Part shown: positions 1 to 4,946 of the stretch, piece by piece
How positions within the stretch are numbered: the first letter of the stretch is position 1
Layout of the letters: each line of letters opens with the position of its first letter
Assembly: GCA_017999215.1 (NCBI GenBank)
Contig: JAGOBQ010000242.1
Span: 1-6,547, forward strand
Reading direction: 5' to 3'
From: Thermoanaerobaculia bacterium
Lineage (GTDB): Bacteria > Acidobacteriota > Thermoanaerobaculia > UBA5066
Length of the DNA stretch: 6,547 nucleotides
Position numbers and translations under genes: made by a program
Notes under the pieces: generated by a model
What the model saw: the letters and a program-made list of their open reading frames with translations, nothing else
The model's database searches: none
Told to the model about the DNA's origin: nothing

Positions 1-848
1 GCCTCCTCGAAGCCGGAGGTGTGGTTCGCGATGAAGTCGTGGTCGAGCTGGTCGCGGTCGACGAGCTGCTTCAGCATCGCCCCGAAGAGGGCCGAGTCGC
101 GGCCCGGGCGGACGGGGAGGTGGAGGTCGGCCGTCCTCGCGAGCGGCGTCATCCGCGGGTCGACGACGATCAGCTTCGCGCCGTTGTCGCGCGCCTGCCA
201 GATCCAGTGGGTGAGCGTCGGGAAGGTCTCGCTGACGTTCGCTCCGGCGACGAGGATCACCTCGGCCTTCGCGAGGTCCGCGTAGGTGTTGCTCGCCCGG
301 TCGAGGCCGAACGCCTTCTTGTTGCCGGCGCCGGCGCTCACCATGCAGAGCCGGCCGTTGTAGTCGAGGTTCCGCGTGCCGAGGGCGAGGCGGGCGAACT
401 TCCCGACGAGGTAGCTCTTCTCGTTCGTCAGCGAGACGCCGGAGAGCATCGCGAAGGCGTCCTTCCCGTGCCTCTCCTGGATTCGCCGGATCTCGGAGAC
501 GGTGCGGTCGAGCGCGGCATCCCACGACACCGGGCGGAACCCCTGGCCCTCGACCCTCTCGAGCGGGGAGAGGAGTCGGTCGGGGTGGTTGTTCTGCAGG
601 TACCGCTGGACCCCCTTCGGGCAGAGGCGCCCCTCGTTGAACGGGAACTCCTCCCACGGGTCGAAGCCGACGACCCGGTTGTCCTTGACGAGGAGCTTGA
701 TGCCGCACTGCATCCCGCAGAAGCAGCAGTGGGTCGGGACGACGCGGTCGGGCTCGTCGCGGCCGGGGAAGCCCTCCTTCGGCGGGAAGCCGAGGCGCGG
801 GCCGAACTGCGCCACGAGGGCGGAGGCGGAGACGGGGAGGCGTGCCAT
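1..848 (-). CDS. Molybdopterin oxidoreductase, Nas/Nap nitrate reductase-like catalytic subunit (partial, N-terminal 282 codons)
   Basis: Catalytic subunit of the DMSO-reductase superfamily, most like assimilatory/periplasmic-type nitrate reductases; expected to bind bis-MGD and one [4Fe-4S] cluster. Seen: an N-terminal cluster motif C41-x2-C44-x3-C48-x27-C76 followed by P-K78-G, with the conserved lysine that lies between cluster and pterin. Next comes TNEKSYLVGKFARLALGT (about 141-158) and then NGRLCM with C168, the position that supplies the Mo-ligating cysteine in Nap and Nas enzymes. Formate dehydrogenases usually have Sec/Cys followed by His here, so Met169 favours the nitrate reductase branch. 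The N-terminus has no twin-arginine motif, so a cytoplasmic enzyme is inferred. The ATG at 848 is chosen because GAGGAG ends 8 bases upstream. It lies 14 bases after the stop of the membrane-subunit gene, so the two form an operon. The left window edge cuts off the rest (nitrate reductases are typically 700-900 residues). The substrate is inferred; another oxyanion is possible. Confidence 0.9.
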   Translation of the reverse strand, partial: MARLPVSASALVAQFGPRLGFPPKEGFPGRDEPDRVVPTHCCFCGMQCGIKLLVKDNRVVGFDPWEEFPFNEGRLCPKGVQRYLQNNHPDRLLSPLERVEGQGFRPVSWDAALDRTVSEIRRIQERHGKDAFAMLSGVSLTNEKSYLVGKFARLALGTRNLDYNGRLCMVSAGAGNKKAFGLDRASNTYADLAKAEVILVAGANVSETFPTLTHWIWQARDNGAKLIVVDPRMTPLARTADLHLPVRPGRDSALFGAMLKQLVDRDQLDHDFIANHTSGFEE

Positions 849-856
849 TTCGTTCG

Positions 857-862
857 CTCCTC
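857..862 (-). promoter_or_regulatory. Strong Shine-Dalgarno (GAGGAG) for the molybdoenzyme
   Basis: Read on the minus strand, GAGGAG directly follows the TGA stop (865-863) of the membrane-subunit gene and sits 8 bases before the ATG at 848. This fixes the molybdoenzyme start and shows that it is translated from a message continuing from the upstream gene. It is the only clear Shine-Dalgarno at any start codon in the window. Confidence 0.8.
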
Positions 863-1909
863 TCAGCCGAAGAGGGCGCCCGACTCGTTCCGGGCGGCGA
901 GGTGGGCCTTCGCGAGCGCGGCCCGCTTGCCCTGCGGGGAGAGGTCGAGGTGCGAGCCGCCCCCGGTGAGGCGGTAGTCGTAGCCGAGCTCCGACGTCAC
1001 CTGCTTGAGGTCCTCGACGTGCATCCGGGAGGCGAACGCCTCTCCCGTGTGCGGGCAGACGGCCTGCGCGCCCGCCTCCCCCTCGCGCTGGTAGAGCGCG
1101 ACGCCGAGCTGCGCCGGGCGCTGGAAGACGTGGAAGAACTTCCCGAACGGGAGCCAGAGGAGGAAGAGGATGACCGTGATCGCGTGGCTGATCGCCATGA
1201 AGGCGTGCGCCCGTCCCTGCATCAGCTCGTAGTCCCAGGTCAGGCCGAGCCCGGTGACGGAGATCAGGACGAGGAGGACGAGCGGCATGACGTCCATCTC
1301 GAAGGTCTGTGTCGAGATCTGTCCGGCGTCGGTGATCCGGCGCCTCAGGAAGCCGAAGACGCCGAGGAGGACGAGGACCGACGACCAGTTCAGGGCGTGG
1401 AAGAGGTTCAGCGCCACGAAGCCGCCGAGCGGGAAGTCGAAGGCGTGGAAGCCGAGGAGGTGCGCCTCGTAGACGTCGATCCTCCCGGCCTTGAGCGTGA
1501 AGTGGACCCAGCCGAAGACGAGCGGGATCGTGATCGCGAAGGCCGAGAGGCACCCCCACGCGAGGAGGACGTGCGCGAGGCCCCGCTTCGCGCTCCGCTT
1601 CCAGATGAATCGCTGGAGCGCGAGCTCGTCGACGAGGCGGCGGGCGAGCTCGGCGAGGTAGGCGGGGAAGCGGCTGGAAAAGAGGAGGCGCCAGCCGGCC
1701 CGCCAGTAGAGCCGCGTCGGCGGCCGCTGGAGCCAGACGGCGTAGCGGTAGACGATCCCGAACGCCGCGAAGAGCGTCGCGAAGAGGTAGGCCGCGAGCG
1801 CCCCGTCGAAGTTCTGGAGGTTCCGCGAGCCCGCGACGACGGACGCCGCGAGGAGGGCCGAGGCGAGGAGGGCCCAGCCGAGGGCGCGGAGGTTCAGCGT
1901 CGAGAGCAT
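863..1909 (-). CDS. NarI/DsrM/HdrE-like membrane cytochrome b-type subunit
   Basis: A 348-residue integral membrane protein, probably the quinone-linked anchor and electron carrier for the adjacent molybdoenzyme. About six hydrophobic segments are visible: 9-27, 36-60, 110-136, 157-188, 206-225 and 235-258. Histidines at or near helix ends (H113, H136, H171, H235, H242, H260) are candidate haem b ligands. The stretch SHAITVILFLLWLPFGKFFH (241-260) ending in PFGKFFHVFQRP resembles the last helix of nitrate reductase gamma, DsrM and HdrE proteins. At 348 residues it is longer than NarI (about 225), because of an extra N-terminal hairpin and a soluble C-terminal tail (about 265-348). That tail holds CPHTGE at 285 and GGGSHLDLSPQGK near 316, which could be a decayed zinc-ribbon. 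No dicluster ferredoxin subunit lies between it and the enzyme gene. The ATG at 1909 has no Shine-Dalgarno but has a -10-like TAGAGT 6 bases upstream. Family placement is good; haem content and partners are inferred. Confidence 0.82.
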   Translation of the reverse strand: MLSTLNLRALGWALLASALLAASVVAGSRNLQNFDGALAAYLFATLFAAFGIVYRYAVWLQRPPTRLYWRAGWRLLFSSRFPAYLAELARRLVDELALQRFIWKRSAKRGLAHVLLAWGCLSAFAITIPLVFGWVHFTLKAGRIDVYEAHLLGFHAFDFPLGGFVALNLFHALNWSSVLVLLGVFGFLRRRITDAGQISTQTFEMDVMPLVLLVLISVTGLGLTWDYELMQGRAHAFMAISHAITVILFLLWLPFGKFFHVFQRPAQLGVALYQREGEAGAQAVCPHTGEAFASRMHVEDLKQVTSELGYDYRLTGGGSHLDLSPQGKRAALAKAHLAARNESGALFG

Positions 1910-1915
1910 GGGCAG

Positions 1916-1944
1916 ACTCTAGGGAGACCGGGGTCCGCTGAGAA
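1916..1944 (-). promoter_or_regulatory. Candidate promoter of the membrane subunit-molybdoenzyme operon
   Basis: On the minus strand, TTCTCA (1944-1939, 4 of 6 matches to TTGACA) is separated by exactly 17 bases from TAGAGT (1921-1916, 4 of 6 to TATAAT). Only 6 bases separate the -10-like box from the ATG at 1909, which would place transcription start at or next to the start codon and make the message leaderless. The inverted repeat at 1955-1968 lies 10 bases upstream of the -35. This is a motif reading only, with no expression data. Confidence 0.45.
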
Positions 1945-1954
1945 GGGCCCGCGT

Positions 1955-1968
1955 ATGACGCGGGTCAT
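1955..1968. promoter_or_regulatory. CRP/FNR-family-like operator, ATGAC-N4-GTCAT
   Basis: A perfect 5-bp inverted repeat with a 4-base centre (ATGAC GCGG GTCAT) sits in the 84-base gap between the transporter stop and the membrane-subunit start. Symmetry continues outward after one mismatch with two more complementary pairs (1952/1971 and 1953/1970). The 5-4-5 layout with TGAC/GTCA cores matches sites of CRP/FNR regulators such as FNR, DNR and NnrR (TTGAT-N4-ATCAA and TTGAC-like variants). If transcription starts near 1909, its centre is about 52 bases upstream, where an activator of this class could contact RNA polymerase. Control by oxygen, nitrate or nitric oxide would suit the operon; the regulator itself is not in the window. 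Confidence 0.5.
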
Positions 1969-1993
1969 GCGGCGGGAAGGATTCCGGGCCGGG

Positions 1994-2911
1994 TCAGGAG
2001 GCCGGGGGCTTCCGGGCCGGCCAGATCGCGAGTGCGACGCCGGCGAAGATGAGGGCGGCCGCGCCGAAGATCCGGGGCGAGGGCTCCTCTCCGAGCGCGA
2101 AGTAGGCGAACGCGCCCGCGAAGACCGGCTGGACGTAGATGAAGAAGGCCGTCGTCGAGGCGCTCGTCCGGGCGAGGGCCCAGGCGTTCAGGGCGTAGGA
2201 GCCGACCGTCCCGAGGAGGACGACGCCGACGAGCGACCCGACGGCCGGGCCGGAGAGCTCGGCGGGGCGGAGGCGCGAGAGCCCCGGGAGGGCGAGGAGG
2301 AGGATCGGCAGGGCCCCGTACCGGAACGCCTGCGAGACGAACGAGAGGGCGGGGCGGCGGACGAGGACGTCGCGCGCCCGGACGAGGAACCAGGCGTAGG
2401 CGACGGAGTTGAGCGTGACGAGGAGGTCGCCGACGAACGTCCCGTGACGGAACGAGAGGTTCGCGGGGTCGAGGAGGAAGAGGACGCCGCCGAATGCGAT
2501 CGGGACGGCGAGGAGCCGTCGCGGCGACGGGCGCTCTCTCTGCGAGAGGAGCCCGACGAGGATCGTGAAGACGGGGACGGTCGCGACGAGGAGCGTCGCG
2601 TGCGTGGCGGTCGTGAGGGAGAGGCCGGTGATGAAGAGGACCTGGTTCGCGACGACGCCGAGGAGCGAGAGGAGCGCGACCTCTCCCTTCTCCCGGAGCG
2701 TCTGGCGCGGCTCGGGGCCCGAGAAGGCGCGGGCCGCGAGCGAGAGGAAGAGGGCCCCGAAGACGGCCCGGAAGGCCGCGAGCGCGAACGGCTCCATCTC
2801 CCGCATCGCGATCTTGCCGAAGACGGGGAGCGTCCCGAAGAAGAGCTGGACGAAGAGGAGCGCGACGTAGGGGGCGGCGCCCGGCTCGCGGGCGCGCGTC
2901 TCAGCGCTCAA
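1994..2911 (-). CDS. DMT-superfamily EamA transporter
   Basis: A 305-residue inner-membrane permease of the drug/metabolite transporter superfamily, with two EamA repeats (about 13-147 and 156-296) of five helices each, the usual ten-helix size. Family features seen are FFGTLPVFGKIAM in helix 1 followed by an E-P-F-x-L-A-A-F-R segment (40-48), and in the second repeat the GTVGSYALNAWAL and QPVFAGAFAYFALGEEP stretches with the typical glutamates before the last helix. The substrate cannot be told from sequence; such proteins export amino acids, metabolites or drugs. The start is TTG at 2911: no ATG, GTG or other TTG lies between it and the first helix, and the next in-frame ATG (codon 36) would remove helix 1. 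There is no Shine-Dalgarno. The start overlaps the last 11 bases of the ygfZ-like gene, so translational coupling is likely. Little suggests a functional link to YgfZ beyond co-transcription. Confidence 0.9.
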   Translation of the reverse strand: MSAETRAREPGAAPYVALLFVQLFFGTLPVFGKIAMREMEPFALAAFRAVFGALFLSLAARAFSGPEPRQTLREKGEVALLSLLGVVANQVLFITGLSLTTATHATLLVATVPVFTILVGLLSQRERPSPRRLLAVPIAFGGVLFLLDPANLSFRHGTFVGDLLVTLNSVAYAWFLVRARDVLVRRPALSFVSQAFRYGALPILLLALPGLSRLRPAELSGPAVGSLVGVVLLGTVGSYALNAWALARTSASTTAFFIYVQPVFAGAFAYFALGEEPSPRIFGAAALIFAGVALAIWPARKPPAS

Positions 2912-3896
2912 GCGGGACGGCGGCCACGCGTCCCGCGACCGCGCCCTCCTTCGTCGCCACGGCGAGCGCCGTCCCGGCCTCGTCGTGCCCCTTCTTCACG
3001 TAGGCGAGAGCGACCCGCGCCGCGCGCCGGGAGGAGTCGACCGCGCTCGTCACGTTTCCAACGGTCTCTTCGCCGGCGCGCACGTCGTCGCCCGGGGCGG
3101 CGGCGCAGCCGATCGGCAGGAGGAGGGCCACGAGGCGCCGGTTCACGTGGCCGTAGGTCCGGATCCGCGCGACCGTCTCCTGCCCGAGGTAGCACCCTTT
3201 CGTGTAGGAGATCGCCGTCCGCTCGAGGCCGGCCTCGTTCGGGAGCGTCGTCTCCGTCAGCTCGGCGCCCCAGCGGGGGAGGCCGGCCTCGATCCGGCCC
3301 GCCTCGAGGACGTCGGGGGAGACGATCGCGGCCCCGCGGGAGGAGAGGAGGTCGAGGAGCGCGGGAACGGCGGCCGGCGAGGTGCGAACGTCGAAGCCCG
3401 GCTCGCCGGCGCGCGAGACGCGGACGACCCGGAGCGGGATGCCGTCGAGGGAGCCGGCCGCGTGCGCGTACTCCTCCGGCCCGGGCTCGGGCAGGGCGGC
3501 GGCGAGCAGGAGCTCGGCCGCGGCCGGACCCTCGAGGTGGACGACGCCGGTCTCCTTCGATCGGTCCTCCAGGACCGACCGGCTGAAAGGAACGTAGCCC
3601 TGGAGGATCCCGAGGAGCGGCCCGGCGAGGGGGGCGTCGCATTCGAGGAGGAGCTCGGACTCCGAGACTCGGAGGACGGCGAGCTCGGCGCGCATCCGAC
3701 CCTTCGGCGTGAGGAGCGCCGCGTGACGGCCCGCCCCGGGGCGAAGGCCCTTCACCTCGTTCGTGACGAGGCCGTGGAGGAGCTCCGCGGCGTCGGGACC
3801 GGAGACGACGAGGGCGCCGCGTCCGGTCAGGTCGGCGGCCACGGCCGCCGCGTGCAGGATCGCGATTCCTTCGTCCGATTCATCGTTGAGCGGCAT
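2901..3896 (-). CDS. ygfZ: YgfZ/GcvT-like folate-binding protein (IBA57 family)
   Basis: A 331-residue cytoplasmic protein of the YgfZ/IBA57 family, related to the glycine cleavage T-protein. In other bacteria these bind tetrahydrofolate and support assembly or repair of [4Fe-4S] enzymes, including the tRNA methylthiotransferase MiaB. The diagnostic signature K-G-C-Y-x-G-Q-E is present at 233-240 (KGCYLGQE), with the invariant C235. Upstream are the expected N-terminal segments: LVVSGPDAAELLHGLVTNEV (29-48), then LLTPKGRM (61-68). Further on, GRIEAGLPRWGAEL (200-213) precedes the signature. The C-terminal barrel includes GNVTSAVDS and LAYVKK. Length is normal for the family. The reading frame stays open upstream to about 4808, but that part lies antisense to the NYN gene and has no family similarity. 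ATG 3896 is the first start preceding conserved sequence; the ATG at 3913 is out of frame. No Shine-Dalgarno is seen; GAGAAT lies 7 bases upstream. It is the first gene of a unit with the EamA transporter. Confidence 0.92.
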   Translation of the reverse strand: MPLNDESDEGIAILHAAAVAADLTGRGALVVSGPDAAELLHGLVTNEVKGLRPGAGRHAALLTPKGRMRAELAVLRVSESELLLECDAPLAGPLLGILQGYVPFSRSVLEDRSKETGVVHLEGPAAAELLLAAALPEPGPEEYAHAAGSLDGIPLRVVRVSRAGEPGFDVRTSPAAVPALLDLLSSRGAAIVSPDVLEAGRIEAGLPRWGAELTETTLPNEAGLERTAISYTKGCYLGQETVARIRTYGHVNRRLVALLLPIGCAAAPGDDVRAGEETVGNVTSAVDSSRRAARVALAYVKKGHDEAGTALAVATKEGAVAGRVAAVPLER

Positions 3897-3903
3897 CCGG
3901 GCG

Positions 3904-3909
3904 ATTCTC
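3904..3909 (-). promoter_or_regulatory. Candidate -10 box (GAGAAT) of the ygfZ-like gene
   Basis: On the minus strand GAGAAT lies 7 bases before the ATG at 3896, matching 4 of 6 positions of TATAAT. No convincing -35 is seen 16-18 bases upstream. It is listed because the same arrangement (an A-rich hexamer 5-7 bases before the start codon, with no Shine-Dalgarno) recurs at other first genes here. Confidence 0.3.
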
Positions 3910-3919
3910 GCATGTGTCG

Positions 3920-3925
3920 TAATAT
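3920..3925 (+). promoter_or_regulatory. Candidate -10 box (TAATAT) of the NYN-LOTUS gene
   Basis: TAATAT is among the most AT-rich hexamers in this GC-rich window and lies in the divergent ygfZ/NYN gap. If it is the -10 box, transcription would begin near 3931-3933, after both in-frame ATGs (3912 and 3924), and the first in-frame start would be TTG at 3933. That would be leaderless, or translation could begin at ATG 4122. No good -35 is present. On the other strand the same bases read TATTAC, so they could also serve ygfZ. Confidence 0.28.
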
Positions 3926-4886
3926 GAGACGCTTGAACGAAACCAGCCAGAAACCCCGTCCCACGCGCCGCCGTCGCCGGTCGACGAAGTCGGGCGCCAC
4001 GGCCGCCGCGGAGGCGGCCGCCATCCCCGCCGCCGACGTCACGTTCTTCGAGACCGAGGCCTTCTCTCCCGCAACGACGACGATCGTCGAGACCGTCGTC
4101 CCCGCCGCGCCCCCAGTGAGCATGAGCCAGGAAGACCAGAAGCTCGCCCTCTTCATCGACATCGACAACGTCATCATCGGCCTCCGCGAGAGCGGGCACC
4201 CGAAGTTCGACGTCAAGCTCCTCCTGTCGCGCCTCCTCGACAAGGGGAAGATCATCATCAAGAAGGCTTACGCCGACTGGTCCCGGTACGCCGAGTACAA
4301 GCGGGCCTTCCACGAGTCGGCCTTCGAGCTGATCGACATCCCGCAGCACAAGATGACGGGGAAGAACTCGGCCGACATCCGGATGGTCGTCGACGCGATG
4401 GACCTCGCCTCGAACAAGGAGCACATCACGACGTTCGTGATCGGCTCGGGCGATTCCGACTTCTCGCCCCTCGTCTCGAAGCTGAAGGAGAACAACAAGA
4501 CGGTCCTCGGCTTCGGCGTGAAGGGATCGACCTCCGAGCTCCTCATCGAGAACTGCGACGAGTTCATCTACTACGAGGACCTCGTCCGCGAGCAGGTGAA
4601 GGTCCCCGCCGTCGCCGGGCTCCCGGAGAAGAGCCGCGAGGTCTTCTCGCTCCTCATCGAGTCGATGCAGGCGCTCCAGCGCGAGAACAAGGAGATCCTC
4701 TGGGGCTCGATGGTCAAGCAGACGATGCAGCGCAAGAACCCGAGCTTCTCCGAGTCTTACTACGGGTTCCGCGCGTTCTCCGAGCTCCTCGAGTCGGCCC
4801 AGAAGCACAAGGTCATCACGCTCCGCCGGGACGCCAAGAGCGGCTCGTACGTGGTCACGGGCTACGGCCCCGGGACGGCCCGCTGA
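3924..4886 (+). CDS. NYN-domain (LabA/DUF88-like PIN) protein with C-terminal OST-HTH/LOTUS domain
   Basis: A predicted RNA-acting protein of 320 residues, probably a metal-dependent ribonuclease. In order: a basic patch (RPTRRRRRS, 12-20); an Ala/Pro/Thr-rich linker to about 66; a NYN domain (about 74-222); and an OST-HTH/LOTUS domain (about 237-316). The NYN core shows FIDIDN with D79 and D81, then KNSADIRMVVDAMD with D151, D157 and D160, then GSGDSDF with D177 and D179. These are the acidic residues expected to hold Mg2+ in this PIN-like fold. The LOTUS domain shows helices around VFSLLIESMQAL and KNPSFSESYYGFRAFSELLE, a predicted RNA-binding module. NYN plus OST-HTH is a known bacterial architecture, also seen in eukaryotic MARF1. 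The start is uncertain: ATG 3912, ATG 3924, TTG 3933 and ATG 4122 (directly before the NYN domain) are all in frame, and none has a Shine-Dalgarno. The frame is open back to 2985, but that part is antisense to ygfZ and not credible. RNA target unknown. Confidence 0.9.
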   Translation: MRRLNETSQKPRPTRRRRRSTKSGATAAAEAAAIPAADVTFFETEAFSPATTTIVETVVPAAPPVSMSQEDQKLALFIDIDNVIIGLRESGHPKFDVKLLLSRLLDKGKIIIKKAYADWSRYAEYKRAFHESAFELIDIPQHKMTGKNSADIRMVVDAMDLASNKEHITTFVIGSGDSDFSPLVSKLKENNKTVLGFGVKGSTSELLIENCDEFIYYEDLVREQVKVPAVAGLPEKSREVFSLLIESMQALQRENKEILWGSMVKQTMQRKNPSFSESYYGFRAFSELLESAQKHKVITLRRDAKSGSYVVTGYGPGTAR

Positions 4887-4921
4887 GCCGTTGACGCCCC
4901 GGACGCCCCGCCTGCCGGACG

Positions 4922-4933
4922 GCGCGGCCGCGC
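4922..4933. repeat. 12-bp perfect palindrome GCGCGGCCGCGC
   Basis: A fully self-complementary 12-mer lies 2 bases upstream of the TAGAAT box, in the -35/-10 spacer region of the solute-binding protein gene. It could be a repressor site, or it could be chance in GC-rich DNA. It has no loop or T-tract, so it is not a terminator for the preceding NYN gene. Confidence 0.25.
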
Positions 4934-4935
4934 AC

Positions 4936-4941
4936 TAGAAT
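4936..4941 (+). promoter_or_regulatory. Candidate -10 box (TAGAAT) of the solute-binding protein gene
   Basis: TAGAAT matches TATAAT at 5 of 6 positions and ends 5 bases before the ATG at 4947, so transcription would start at about the A of the ATG, giving a leaderless message. No Shine-Dalgarno precedes the start. The -35 region (near 4912-4918) is poor. The box lies in the 60-base gap after the NYN stop, suggesting the lipoprotein gene has its own promoter. Confidence 0.45.
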
Positions 4942-4946
4942 CGGGC

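Noticed and set aside
21..977. A 318-codon plus-strand open frame over the molybdoenzyme
   Set aside because: It is antisense to the nitrate reductase-like gene, which has clear cofactor motifs; low-complexity Glu/Arg/Ala/Val composition and no recognisable domain.
1985..1994. Rho-independent terminator after the EamA transporter (CCGG/CCGG dyad)
   Set aside because: The stem is short, has almost no loop and is not followed by a T-run on the minus strand.
842..3586. A 914-codon plus-strand open frame, almost entirely Arg, Glu, Gly, Asp and Pro, in the first part
   Set aside because: It runs antisense to three well-supported genes (membrane subunit, EamA transporter, ygfZ). Its composition is the mirror of GC-rich codons and it shows no domain. 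It stays open because stop codons are rare in this frame at high GC.
2985..3911. Upstream extension of the NYN gene to ATG 2985, antisense to ygfZ
   Set aside because: The added 309 residues are charged, low-complexity shadow sequence with no family similarity, while ygfZ on the other strand has a full signature.
3931..3950. Sigma-54 promoter for ygfZ on the minus strand (TGGC...TTC)
   Set aside because: The -24-like TGGC is present but the -12 element reads GTTCA instead of TTGCA, and the spacing is imperfect.
3897..4808. Upstream extension of ygfZ on the minus strand over the NYN gene
   Set aside because: The sequence before MPLNDESDEG is antisense to the NYN-LOTUS gene and unlike YgfZ; ATG 3896 gives the normal family length.
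4891..4896. TTGACG as a -35 box for the solute-binding protein gene
   Set aside because: It lies 39 bases before TAGAAT, far beyond the 16-18 base spacing, and no -10-like sequence sits at the right distance from it.
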